Made by a program: the position numbers and the translations under genes. The notes beneath the pieces are model-generated. The model made no database searches, was not told the origin of the DNA, and worked only from the letters and a program-made list of their open reading frames with translations. From Azolla caroliniana (taxonomy: Eukaryota; Polypodiophyta), in the NCBI GenBank assembly GCA_043228905.1, contig JBHGNT010000061.1, forward strand, positions 1 through 64,000: a DNA stretch of 64,000 nt, in the 5' to 3' direction. Position 1 is the first letter of the stretch, and every line of letters starts with the position of its first letter. This document shows positions 35,919-48,391 of the stretch, piece by piece.

Positions 35919-37699
35919 ATACCTAGCTCGTGTGATATCGGATTTTAGTGTTCAATCATGCGAATCGAAGCTAACAACGCTATCTATGATATGGAATTAA
36001 AAAATCAAGATTTTGAAACTCAGGTCGAGAGACATGACGAAATTAGCAAATTTGAGGAGGGAGTTGAGAAGAGGCCGTCCGGAAATGAAAATGTTCATAC
36101 CTGGCTCGTGTGATATCGGATTTTTGTGTTCAAACATGCGAATCGAGGCTAACAATGCTAGCTATGATATAGAATTAAAAAATGAAGGTTTTGAATCTCA
36201 GGTAGAGAGACATGACGAAATTAGCACATTTCAGGAGGGTGTTGAGAACAGCCCGTTTGGAAATGAAAATGTTCATACCTAGCTCGTGTGATATTGGATT
36301 TTTGTGTTCAAACATTCGAATCGAAGCTAACAACGCTAGCTACGATATGGATTTAGAAAATCAAGATTTTGAAACTCACGTCGAGAGACATGACGAAATT
36401 AGCAAATTTGAGGAGGGAGTTGAGAAGAGCACGTGAGTAAATTAAAATGTTCATACCTGGCTCGTGTGATATCGGATTTTTGTGTTCAACCATGCGGATC
36501 GAAGCTAACAACCCTAACTATGATATGGAATTAAAAAATCAAGATTTTGAAACTCAGGTCGAGAGACATGACGAAATTAGCAAATTTGAGGAGGGAGTTG
36601 AGAAGAGCGCGTGAGTAAATTAAAATGTTCATACGTGGCTCGTGTGATATCGGATTTTTGTGTTCAAACAATGGAATCGAAGCTAACAACAATAGATATG
36701 ATATGTAATTAAAAAATCAAGATTTTGAAACTCAGATCGACAGACATGAAGAAATTACCAAATTTGAGGATGGAGTTGAGAAGAGCACGTGAGTAAAGTA
36801 AAATATTCATACCTGGCTCGTTTGATATCGGATTTTTGTGTTCAAACATGCGAATCGAAGCTAACAACGCTAGCTATGATATGGATTTAGAAAATCAAGA
36901 TTTTGAAACTCAGGTCGAGAGACATGAAGAAATTACCAAATTTGAGGATGGAGTTGAGAAGAGGGCGTGAGTAAATTAAAATGTTCATACCGGGCTCGTG
37001 TGATGTCCGATTTTAGTGTTCAAACATGCGAATCGAAACTAACAACCCTAACTATGATATGGAATTAAAAAATCAAGATTCTGAAACTCAGGTGGAGAGA
37101 CATGACGAAAATAGCAAATTTGAGGAGGGAGTTGAGAAGAGCCCGTGAGTAAATTAAAATGTTCATACCTGGCTCGTGCGATATCGGATTTTAGTGTTCA
37201 ATCATGCTAATGGAAGCTAACAACGCTAGCTATGATATGGAATTAAGAAATCATGATTTTGAAACTCAGGTCGAGAACCATGATGAAATTAGCAAATTTG
37301 AGGAGGGAGTTGAGAAGAGCCCGTGAGTAAATTAAAATGTTCATACCTGGCTCGTGTAATATCGGATTTTTGTGTCCAAACATGCGAATCGAAGCTAACA
37401 ACGCTAGCTATGATATAGAACAAAAAAATCAAGATTTTGAAACTTAGATCGAGAGACATGACGAAATTAGGAAAAATGAGGAGGGAGTTGAGAAGAGGCC
37501 GTGACTAAACAAAAAATGTTCATCCCTGGCTTGTGTGATATCGGATTTTAGTGTTCAAACATGCGAATCGAGGATAACAACGCTAGTTATGATATGGAAT
37601 TAAAAAATCAAGATTTTGAAACTCACGTCGAGGGACATGACGAAATTAGTAAATTTGAGGAGGGAGTTGAGAAGAGCGCGTGAGTAAATTAAAATCTTC
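35919..37699 (+). repeat. 1,780-bp (10-unit) higher-order repeat, copy 2
   Basis: Second copy, 1,781 bases. It lacks the one-base gap of copy 1 (AATTAAAAATCAAG at 35820, where this copy has AATTAAAAAATCAAG). Visible changes include GTTGAGAACAGC at 36241 and ACCTAGCTCG at 36278. Confidence 0.9.
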
Positions 37700-38233
37700 A
37701 TACCTGGCCCGTGTGATATAGGATTTTAGTGTTCAATCATGCGAATAGAAGCTAACAACGCTATCTATGATATGCAATTAAAAAATCAAGATTTTGAAAC
37801 TCAGGTCGAGAGACATGACGAAATTAGCAAATTTGAGGAGGGAGTTGAGAAGAGGCCGTCCGGAAATGAAAATGTTCATACCTGGCTCGTGTGATATCGG
37901 ATTTTTCTGTTCAAACATGCGAATCGAGGCTAACAACGCTAGCTATGATATAGAATTAAAAAATGAAGGTTTTGAAACTCAGGTCGAGAGACATGACGAA
38001 GTTAGCAAATTTCAGGAGGGTGTTTAGAAGAGCCCGTTCGGAAATGAAAATGTTCATACCTGGCTCGTGTGATATTGGATTTTTGTGTTCAAACATTCGA
38101 GTCGAAGCTAACAACGCTAGCTATGATATGGATTTAGAAAATCAAGATTTTGAAATTCAGGTCGATAGACATGACGAAATTAGCAAATTTGAGGAGGGAG
38201 TTGAGAAGAGCCTGTGAGTAAATTAAAATGTTC
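37700..38233 (+). repeat. 10-unit higher-order repeat, partial copy 3
   Basis: Three units match 34139-34672 and 35919-36452. The fourth (38234) is of another type. Further copies of the same three-unit head are at 43271-43804 and 57154-57687, and about two units at 51921-52250, so this cassette is spread through 29.8-57.7 kb. Confidence 0.88.
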
Positions 38234-39074
38234 ATACCTGGCTCGTGTGATATCGGATTTTAGTGTTCAATCATGCGAATGGAAGCTAACAACGTTAGCT
38301 ATGATATAGAATAAAAAAATCAAGATTGTGACACTAAGGTCGAGAGACATGAAGAAATTACCAAGTTAGAGGAGGGACTTGAGAAGAACCCGTGAGTAAA
38401 TTAAAATGTTCATACCTGGCTCGTCTGATATGATATGGATTTAGAAAATCAAGATTTTGAAACTCAGGTCGAGAGACATGAAGAAATTACCAAATTTGAG
38501 GAGGGAGTTGAGAAGAGCCCGTGAGTAAATTAAAATGTTCATACGTGGCTCGTGTGATCCCGGATTTTTGTTTTCAAACATGCGAATCGAAGCTAACAAC
38601 ACTAGATATGATATGGAATAAAAATATCAAGATTTTGAAACTCCGGTCGAGAGACATGACGAAATTACCAAATTTGAGGAGGGAATTGAGAAGAGCGTGT
38701 GAGTAAATTAAAATGTTTAGACGTGGCTCGTGTGATCCCGGATTTTTGTTTTCAAACATGCGAATCGAAGCTAACAACACTAGATATGATATGGAATTAA
38801 AATATCAAGATTTTGAAACTCCGGTCGAGAGACATGACGAAATTACCAAATTTGAGGAGGGAGTTGAGAAGAGCGCGTGAGTAAATTAAAATGTTCAGAC
38901 GTGCCTCGTGTGATCCCGGATTTTTGTTTTCAAACATGCGAATCGAAGCTAACAACACTAGATATGATATGGAATTAAAATATCAAGATTTTGAAACTCC
39001 GGTCGAGAGACATGACGAAATTACCAAATTTGAGGAGGGAGGTTAGAAGAGCGTGTGGGTAAATTAAAATGTTC
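38234..39074 (+). repeat. Truncated unit followed by three CCCGG-type units
   Basis: After one full unit, the unit at 38412 is only 129 bases: CTCGTCTGATATGATATGG joins the start to the middle. Then three consecutive near-identical units (38541, 38719, 38897) carry GATCCCGGATTTTTGTTTTC, CACTAGATATG, AAAATATCAAG and CTCCGGTCGAG. This is a local one-unit amplification of the CCCGG subtype, which otherwise appears singly (32352, 45230, 46120, 50853, 59824) or as a pair (52277, 52455). Confidence 0.87.
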
Positions 39075-39963
39075 ATACCTGGCTCCTGTGATATCGGATT
39101 TTAGTGTTCAATCATGCGAATGGAAGCTAACAACGCTAGCTATGATATAGAATAAAAAAATCAAGATATTGAAACTCTGATCGAGAGACAAGACGAAGTT
39201 AACAAAAATAAGGAGGGAGTTGAGAAGAGCGCGTGAGTAAATTAAAATGTTCATCCCTGGCTCGTGTGATATTGGATTTTAGTGTTGAATCATGCGAATC
39301 CAGGCTAACAATGCTAGCTATGATATGGAATTAAAAATCAAGATGTTGAAACTCAGGTCGAGAGACATGACGAAATTAGCAAATTTGAGGAGGGAGTTGA
39401 GAAGAGGCCGTTCGGAAATGAACATGTTCATACCCGGCTCGTGTGATATCGGATTTTTGTGTCCAATCATGCGAATCGAAGCTAACAACGCTAGCTATGA
39501 TATAGAATAAAAAAATCAAGATTTTGAAACTCACGTCGAGGGACATGACGAAATTAGCAAATTTCAGGAGGGCGTTGAGAAGAGCCCGTTCGGAAATGAA
39601 AATGTTCATACCTGGCTCGTGTGATATTGGATTTTTGTGTTCAAACATGCGAATCGAAGCTAACAACGCTAGCTATGATATGGATTTAGAAAATAAAAAT
39701 TCTGAAAATCAGGTCGAGAGACATGAAGAAATTACCAAGTTAGAGGAGGGAGTTGAGAAGAGCTCGTGAGTAAATTAACATGTTCATACCTGGCTCGTGT
39801 GATATCGGATTTTAGTGTTCAAAGATGCGAATCGAAGCTAACAACGCTACCTATCATATGGAATTAAAAAATCAAGATTGTGACACTCAGGTCGAGAGAC
39901 ATGAAGAAATTACAAAGTTAGAGGAGGGAGTTGAGAAGAGCCCGTAAGTAAATTAAAATGTTC

Positions 39964-40073
39964 ATACCTGGCTCGTGTGATATCAGATTTTGAAACTCAG
40001 GTCGACAGATATGAAGAAATTACCAAATTTGAGGAAGGAGTTAAGAAGAGCGCGTGAGTAAATTAAAATGTTC
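39964..40073 (+). repeat. Truncated unit (110 bp)
   Basis: Same GATTTT-to-GATTTT join as 32064, with 68 bases lost. Its partner in the other large copy is 54591-54700. Confidence 0.9.
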
Positions 40074-40429
40074 ATACCTGGCCCATGTGATATCGGATTT
40101 TAGTGTTCAAAGATGCGACTCGAAGCTAACAACGATACCTGTAATATGGAATTAAAAAATCAATATTCTGAAACTGAGGTCGAGAGACATGAAGAAATTG
40201 GAAAGTTAGAGGAGGGAGTTGAGAAGAGCTCGTGAGTAAATTAAAATGTTCATACCTGGCCCATTTGATATCGGATTTTAGTGTTTAAATATGCGAATAG
40301 AAGCTAACAACGCTAGCTATGATATGGAATTAAAATATCAAGGTTTTGTAACTCAGGTCGACAGACATGAAGAAATTACCAAATTTGAGGAGGGATTTAA
40401 GAAGAGCGAGTGAGTAAATTAAAATGTTC

Positions 40430-40655
40430 ATACTTGGCCCATGTGATATCGGATTTTAGTGTTCAAAGATGCGAATCGAAGCTAACAAGGCTACCTATAA
40501 TATGGTATTAAAACATCAAGATTTTGAAACTCAGGTCGTCTGATATGATATGGATTTAGAAAATCAAGATTTTGAAACTCAGGTCGAGAGACATGAAGAA
40601 ATTACCAAGTTAGAGGAGGGAGTTCAGAAGAGCTCATGAGTAAATTAAAATGTTC
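40430..40655 (+). repeat. Composite unit (226 bp)
   Basis: The unit proceeds to ACTCAGGTCG and then runs into TCTGATATGATATGGATTTAG, restarting from the middle and giving 48 extra bases. The join TCTGATATGATATGG is the same as in the 129-base unit at 38412, so the two rearrangements are related. Partner: 55017-55242. Confidence 0.88.
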
Positions 40656-41715
40656 ATACTTGGCTCGTGTGATATTGGATTTTAGTGTTCAAAGAAGCGA
40701 ATCGAAGCAAACAACGCTACCTATAATATGGAATTAAAAAATCAAGATTGTGACACTCAGGTCGAGAGACATGAAGAAATTATCATGTTAGAGGAGGGAC
40801 TTGAGAAGAACCCGTGAGTAAATTAAAATGTTCATACCTGGCTCGTGTGATATCGGATTTTTGTGTTCAAACATGCGGATCGAAGCTAACAACTCTAACT
40901 ACGATATGGAATTAAAAAATCAAGATTTTGAAACTCAGGTGGAGAGACATGACGAAGTTAGCAAATTTGAGGAGGGAGTTGAGAAGAGCCTCTGAGTAAA
41001 TTAAAATGTTCATACCTGGCTCGTGTGATATCGGATTTTAGTGTTCAATAATGCGAATGGAAGCTAACAACGTTAGCTATGATATAGAATAAAAAAATCA
41101 AGATTTTGAAACTCAGGTCGAGAGACAAGACGAAGATAACAAAAATAAGGAGGGAGTTGAGAAGAGCCCGTGAGTAAATTAAAATGTTCATCCCTGGCTC
41201 GTGTGATATCGGATTTCAGTGTTTAATAATGCGAATCGAGGCTAACAACGCTAGCTATGATATGGAATTAAAAAATCAAGATTTTGAAACTCAAGTCGAG
41301 AGACATGACGAAACTAGCAAATTTGAGGAGGGAGTTGAGAAGAGGCCGTTCGGAAATGAAAATGTTCATACCTGGCTCGTGTGATATCGGATTTTTGTGT
41401 CCAATCATGCTAATCGAAGCTAACAATGTAGCTATGATATAGAATAAAAAAATCAATATTTTGAAACTCACGTCGAGCGACATGACGAAATTAGTAAATT
41501 TGAGGAGGGAGTTGAGACATGACGAAATGAGTGAATTAAAATCTTCATACCTAGCCCGTGTGATATTGGATTTTCGTGTTCAATCATGCGAATCGAAGCT
41601 AACAACGTCGAGATTTTAAAAAATCAAGATTTTAAAACTCAGGTCGAGAGACATGACGAAATTAGCAAATTTGAGGACGGAGTTGAGAAGAGCGCGTGAG
41701 TAAATGAAAATGTTC

Positions 41716-42022
41716 ATACCTGGCTCGTGTTATATCGAATTTTTGTGTTCAAACATGCGAATCGAAGCTAACAAAGCTAGCTATGATATCGAATTAAAAA
41801 ATCAAGATTTTGAAACTCAGGTGAGAGACATGATGAAATTTGCATATTTGAGGAGGTGTGATATCGGATTTAAGTGTTCAAACATGCGAATAGAAGCTAA
41901 CAACCCTAACTATGATTTGGAATTAAAAAATCAAGATTTTAAAACTCAGGTGGAGAGACATGACGAAATTAGCAAATTTGAGGAGAGAGTTGAGAAGAGC
42001 CCGTGAGTAAATTAAAATGTTC
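41716..42022 (+). repeat. Fused pair of units (307 bp)
   Basis: GAGGAGG joins TGTGATATCGGATTTAAG at about 41856, removing 49 bases across a unit boundary. Two bases of the preceding GTCGAGAG are also missing (GGTGAGAG). The other large copy has the identical structure at 56312-56618. Confidence 0.88.
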
Positions 42023-43270
42023 ATACCTGGCTCGTGTGATATCGGATTTTAGTGTTCAATCATGCTAATGGAAGCTAACAATGCTAGCTATGCTATGGAA
42101 TTAAAAACTCATGATTTTGAAACTCAGGTCGAGAGTCATGATGAAATAAGCAAATTTGAGGAGGGAGTTGAGAAGAGCCCGTGAGTAAATTAAAATGTTC
42201 ATACCTCGCTCGTGTGATATCGGATTTTTGTGTCCAATCATGCGAATCGAAGCTAACAACGCTAGCTATGATATAGAACAAAAAAACCAAGATTTTGAAA
42301 CTCAGATCGAGAGACATGACGAAATTAGGATAAATGAGGAGCGAGATGAGAAGAGGCCGTGACTAAACTAAAAATGTTCATCCCTGGCTCGTGTGATATC
42401 GGATTTTAGTGTTCAAACATGCGAATCGAGGCTAACAACGCTAGCTATGATATGGAATTAAAAAATCAAGATTTTGAAACTCACGTCGAGGGACATGACG
42501 AAATTAGTAAATTTGAGGAGGGAGTTGAGAAGAGCGCGTGAGTAAATTAAAATGTTCATACCTGGCTCGTGTGATATCCGATTTTAGTGTTCAAACATGC
42601 GAATCGAAACTAACAACCCTAACTATGATATGGAATTAAAAAATCAAGATTCTGAAACTAAGGTGGAGAGACATGACGAAAATAGCAAATTTGAGGAGGG
42701 AGTTGAGAAGAGCCCGTGAGTAAATTAAAATGTTCATACCTGGCTCGTGCGATATCGGATTTTTGTGTTCAATCATGCTAATGGAAGCTAACAACGCTAG
42801 CTATGATATGGAATTAAAAAATCATGATTTTGAAACTCAGGTCGAGAACCATGATGAAATTAGCAAATTTGAGGAGGGAGTTGAGAAGAGCCCGTGAGTA
42901 AATTAAAATGTTCATACCTGGCTCGTGTGATATCGAATTTTTGTGTCGAATCATGCGAATCGAAGCTAACAACGCTAGCTATGATATAGAACAAAAAAAC
43001 CAAGATTTTGAAACTCAGATCGAGAGACATGACGAAATTAGGATAAATGAGGAGGGAGATGAGAAGAGGCCGTGACTAAACTAAAAATGTTCATCCCTGG
43101 CTCGTGTGATATCGGATTTTAGTGTTCAAACATGCGAATCGAGGCTAACAACGCTAGCTATGATATGGAATTAAAAAATGAAGATTTTGAAACTCACGTC
43201 GAGGGACATGATGAAATTAGTAAATTTGAGGAGGGAGTTGAGAAGAGCGCGTGAGTAAATTAAAATCTTC
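42023..43270 (+). repeat. 713-bp (4-unit) tandem step, present only in large copy 1
   Basis: 42023-42557 is repeated at 42736-43270 at a spacing of 713 bases, including the GAACAAAAAAACCAAG unit (42201, 42914) and the GTGACTAAACTAAAAATG junction (42359, 43072). The second large copy has this junction once (56954). This accounts for the jump in spacing from 14,596 to 13,883 bases. Confidence 0.9.
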
Positions 43271-45229
43271 ATACCTAGCCCGTGTGCTATCGGATTTTTG
43301 TGTTCAATCATGCGAATCAAAGCTAACAACGCTATCTATGATATGGAATTAAAAAATCAAGATTTTGAAACTCAGGTCGAGAGACATGACGAAATTAGCA
43401 AATTTGAGGAGGGAGTTGAGAAGAGGCCGTCCGGAAATGAAAATGTTCATACCTGGCTCGTGTGATATCGGATTTTTGTGTTCAAACATGCGAATCGAGG
43501 CTAACAACCCTAGCTATGATATAGAATTAAAAAATGAAGGTTTTGAAACTCAGGTCGAGAGACATGACGAAATTAGCAAATTTCAGGAGGGTGTTGAGAA
43601 GAGCCCGTTTGGAAATGAAAATGTTCATACCTGGCTCGTGTAATATTGGATTTTTGTGTTCAAACATTCGAATCGAAGCTAACAACGCTAGCTATGATAT
43701 GGATTTAGAAAATCAAGATTTTGAAACTCAGGTAGAGAGACATGACGAAATTAGCAAATTTGAGGAGGGAGTTGAGAAGAGCGCGTGGGTAGATTAAAAT
43801 GTTCATACCTAGCTCGTGTGATATCGGATTTTAGTGTTCAAACATGCGGATCGAAGCTAACAACCTTAACTATGATATGGAATTAAAAAATCAAGATTTT
43901 GAAACTCAGGTAGAGAGACATGACGAAGTTAGCAAATTTGAGGAGGGAGTTGAGAAGAGCCCGTGAGTAAATTAAAATGTTCATACCTGGCTCGTGTGAT
44001 ATTGGATTTTAGTGTTCAATCATGCGAATGGAAGCTAACAACGCTAGCTATGATATAGAATAAAAAAAGCAAGATATTGAAACTCAGGTCGAGAGACAAG
44101 ACGAAGTTAACAAAAATAAGGAGGGAGTTGAGAAGAGCTCGTGAGTAAATTAAAATGTTCATCCCTGGCTCGTGTGATATCGGATTTTAGTGTTGAATCA
44201 TGCGAATCGAGCCTAACAATACTAGCTATGATATGGAATTAAAAAATCAAGATTTTGAAACTCAGGTCGAGAGACATTACGAAATTAGGAAATTTGAGGA
44301 GGGAGTTGAGAAGAAACCGTTCGGAAATGAAACTGTTGATACCCGGCTCGTGTGATATCGGATTTTTGTGTCCAATCATGCGAATCGAAGCTAACAACGC
44401 TAGCTATGATATAGAATAAAAAAATCAAGATTTTGAAACTCACGTCAAGGGACATGACGAAATTATTAAATTTGAGGAGGGAGTTGAGAAGAGCCCGTTC
44501 GGAAATGAAAATGTTCATACCTGGCTCGTGTGATATTGGATTTTTGTGTTCAAACATGCGAATCGAAGCTAACAACGCTAGCTCTGATATGGATTTAGAA
44601 AATCAAAATTCTGAAAATCAGGTCGAGAGACATGAAGAAATTACCAAGTTAGAGGAGGGAGTTGAGAAGAGCTCGTGAGTAAATTAAAATGTTCATACCT
44701 GGCCCATGTGATATCGGATTTTAGTGTTTAAATATGGGAATCGAAGCTAACAACGCTAGCTATGATATGAAATTAAAATATGAAGATTTTGTAACTCAGG
44801 TCGACAGACATGAAGAAATTACCAAATTTGAGGAGGGAGTTAAGAAGAGCGAGTGAGTAAATTAAAATGTTCATACCTGGCCCATGTGATATCGGATTTT
44901 AGTGTTCAAAGATGCGAATCGAAGCTAACACTGCTACCTATAATATGGTATTAAAACATCAAGATTTTGAAACTCAGGTTGACAGACATGAAGAAATTAC
45001 CAAATTTGAGGAAGGAGTTAAGAAGAGCGCGTAGGTAAATTAAAATATTCATACCTGGCCCATGTGATATCGGATTTTAGTGTTCAAAGATGCGAATCGA
45101 AGCTATAAACGCTAGCTATAATATGGTATTAAAAAATCAATATTTTGAAACTCAGGTCGACAGACATGAAGAAATTACCAAATTTGAGGAAGGCAGTTAA
45201 GAAGAGCGCGTGAGTTAATTAAAATGTTC

Positions 45230-45407
45230 CTACCTGGCCCATGTGATCCCGGATTTTTGTTTTCAAACATGCGAATCGAAGCTAACAACACTAGATATGA
45301 TATGGAATTAAAATATCAAGATTTTGAAACTCCGGTCGAGAGACATGACGAAATTACCAAATTTGAGGAGGGAGTTGAGAAGAGCGCGTGAGTAAATTAA
45401 AATGTTC
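45230..45407 (+). repeat. Extra CCCGG-type unit in large copy 1
   Basis: One unit with TTCCTACCTGGCCCATGTGATCCCGG has no counterpart in the second large copy, where 58934 is followed directly by the partner of 45408. Its head matches the next unit and its body matches the CCCGG subtype, so it is chimeric. Confidence 0.87.
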
Positions 45408-46653
45408 CTACCTGGCCCATGTGATATCGGATTTTAGTGTTTAAATATGCGAATCGAACCTAACAACGCTAGCAATGATATGGAATTACAAAATCAAGAT
45501 TTTGAAACTTAAATCGACAGACATGAAGAAATTACTAAGTTAGAGGAGGGAGTTGAGAAGAGCTCGTAAGTAAATTAAAATGTTCATACCTGGCTCGTGT
45601 GATATCGGATTTTAGTGTTCGAAGATGCGAATCGAAGCTAACAACGCTACCTATAATATGGAATAAAAAAATCAAGATTGTGACACTCAGGTCGAGAGAC
45701 ATGAAGAAATTACAAAGTTAGAGGAGGAACTTGAGAAGAACCCGTGAGTAAATTAAAATGTTCATACGTGGCTCGTGTGATATCAGATTTTTGTGTTCAA
45801 ACATGCGAATCGAAGCTAACAACAATAGATATGATATGGAATTAAAAAATCAAGATATGGAAACTCAGATCGACAGACATGAAGAAATTACCAAATTTGA
45901 GGATGGAGTTGAGAAGAGCGCGTGAGTAAATTAAAATATTCATACCTGGCTCGTGTGATATCGGATTTTTGTGTTCAAACATGCGAATCGAAGCTAACAA
46001 CGCTAGCTATGATATGGATTTAGAAAATCAAGATTTTGAAACTCAGGTCGAGAGACATGAAGAAATTACCAAATTTGAGGAGGGAGTTGAGAAAAGCGCG
46101 TGAGTAAATTAAAATGTTCATACGTGGCTTGTGTGATCCCGGATTTTTGTTTTCAAACATGCGAATCGAAGCTAACAACACTAGATATGATATGGAATTA
46201 AAATATCAAGATTTTGAAACTCCGGTCGAGAGACATGACGAAATTACCGAATTTGAGGAGGGAGTTGAGAAGAGCGTGTGGGTAAATTAAAATGTTAATA
46301 CCTGGCTCGTGTGATATCGGATTTTCCTGTTCAATCATGCGAATCGAAGCTAACAATGCTAGCTATGATATCGATTTAGAAAATCAAGATTTTGAAACTC
46401 AGCTACAGAGACATGAGGAAATTAGCAAATTTGAGGAGGGACTTGAGAAGAGCGTGTGGGTAAATTAAAATGTTCATACCTGGCTCGTGTGATATCCGAT
46501 TTTAGTGTTCAAACATGCGAATCGAAGCTAACAACCCTAACTATGAGATGGAATTAAAAAATCAAGATTTTGAAACTCAGGTGGAGAGACATGACGAAAA
46601 TAGCAAATTTGAGGAGGGAGTTGAGAAGAGCACGTGAGTAAATTAAAATGTTC
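45408..46653 (+). repeat. Seven-unit cassette, copy 1
   Basis: Seven units in a fixed order: GCTAGCAATGATATGG, GATTGTGACACTC, GATCGACAG, a GATATGGATTTAG unit, CCCGG type, a GTTAATACC unit and a GATATCCGATTTT unit. The same order occurs at 50141-51386 (spacing 4,733) and 59113-60357. The third is explained by the large duplication; the second is a separate copying event. Confidence 0.9.
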
Positions 46654-46965
46654 ATCCCTGGCTCGTGTGATATCGGATTTCAGTGTTGAATCATGCGAAT
46701 GGAAGCTAAGAACGCTAGCTATGATATGGAATTAAATTATCAAGATTTTGAAACTCAGGTCAAGAGACATGACGAAATTAGCAAATATGAGGAGGGAGTT
46801 GAGAAGAGGCCGTTCGGAAATGAAACATGCGAATCGAGGCTAACAACGCTAGTTATGATATAGAATTAAAAAATCAATATTTTGAAACTCCGGTCGAGAG
46901 ACATGACGAAATTATCAAATTTGAGGAGGGAGTTGAGAAGAACGTGTGGGTAAATTAAAATGTTC
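46654..46965 (+). repeat. Fused pair of units (312 bp), copy-specific deletion
   Basis: CGTTCGGAAATGAAA joins CATGCGAATCGAGG at about 46827, losing 44 bases around a unit boundary. The partner at 60358-60713 is intact (356 bases). The deletion therefore happened after the large duplication. Confidence 0.9.
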
Positions 46966-48391
46966 ATACCTGGCTCGTGTGATATCGGATTTTTGTGTTC
47001 AAACATTGGAATCAAAGCTAAGAACACTAGATATGATATGGAATTAAAAAATCAAGATTTTGAAACTCAGGTCGAGAGACATGATGAAATTACCAAATTT
47101 GAGGAGGGAGTTGAGAAGAGCGCGTGAGTAAATTAAAATGTTCATACGTGGCTCGTATGATATCGGATTTTTGTGTTCAAACATTGGAATCGAAGCTAAC
47201 AACGCTAGCTATGATATGGAATCGAAAAATCAAAATTTTGAAACTCAGGTCGGGAGACATGAAGAAATTACCAAATTTGAGGAGGGAGTTGAGAAGAGCG
47301 CGTGAGTAAATTAAAATGTTCATACCTAGCTCGTGTGATATCGGATTTCTGTGTTCAAACATTGGAATCGAAGCTAACAACGCTAGATATGATATGGAAT
47401 TAAAAAATCAAGATTTTGAAACTCACGTCGAGGGACATGACGAAATCAGTAAATTTGACGAGGGAGTTGAGAAGAGCGCGTGAGTAAATTAAAATGTTCA
47501 TACCTGGCTCGTGTGATATCCGATTTTAGTGTTCAAACATGCGAATCGAAACTAACAACCCTAACTATGATATGGAATCAAAAAATCAAGATTTTGAAAC
47601 TCAGGTCGAGAGACATGAAGAAATCGGCAAGTTAGAGGAGGGAGTTGAGAAGAGCGCGTGAGTAAATTAAAATGTTCATACCTGGCCCATGTGATATCGG
47701 ATTTTAGTGTCTAAATATGTGAATCATAGCTATAACAACGCTACCTATAATATGCAATTAAAAAATCAAGATTTTGAAACTCAGGTCGACAGACATGAAG
47801 AAATTACCAAATTTGAGGAAGGAGTTAAGAAGAGCCCCCGAGTAAATTAAAATGTTCATACCTAAGTCGTTTGATATCGGATATTTGTGTTCAAACAATT
47901 GAATCGAAGCTAACAACGTTAGCTATGATATGGAATTACAAAATCAAAATTCTTAAGCTCAGATCGACCGACATGGAGAAATTACCAAATTTGAGGAGGG
48001 AGTTGAGAAGAGAGCGTGAGTAAAGTAAAATGTTCATACGTGGCTCGTGTGATATCGGATTTTTGTGTGCAAACAATGGAATCGAAGCTAACAACACTAG
48101 ATATAATATGGAATTAAAAAATGAAGATTTTGAAACTCAGGTCGAGAGACATGAAGAAATTACCAAATTTGAGGAGGGAGTTGAGAAGAGCGCGTGAGTA
48201 AATTAAAATGTTCATACCTGGCTCGTGTGATATCAGATTTTTGTGTTCAAACATTGGAATCGAAGCTAACAACACTAGCCATGATATAGAATCAAAAAAT
48301 CAAAATTTTGAAACTCAGGTCGAGAGACATGAAGAAATTGGCAAGTTAGAGAAGGGAGTTGAGAAGAACGCGTAAGTAAATTAAAATGTTC

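Noticed and set aside
41521-41560. GAGACATGACGAAATGAGTGAATTAAAATC (41515 and 56101) as a new unit type or insertion.
   Set aside because: It is a short within-unit copy of GAGACATGACGAAAT placed before the normal ending, present in both large copies. It fits the patch mechanism already reported and does not need a separate element.
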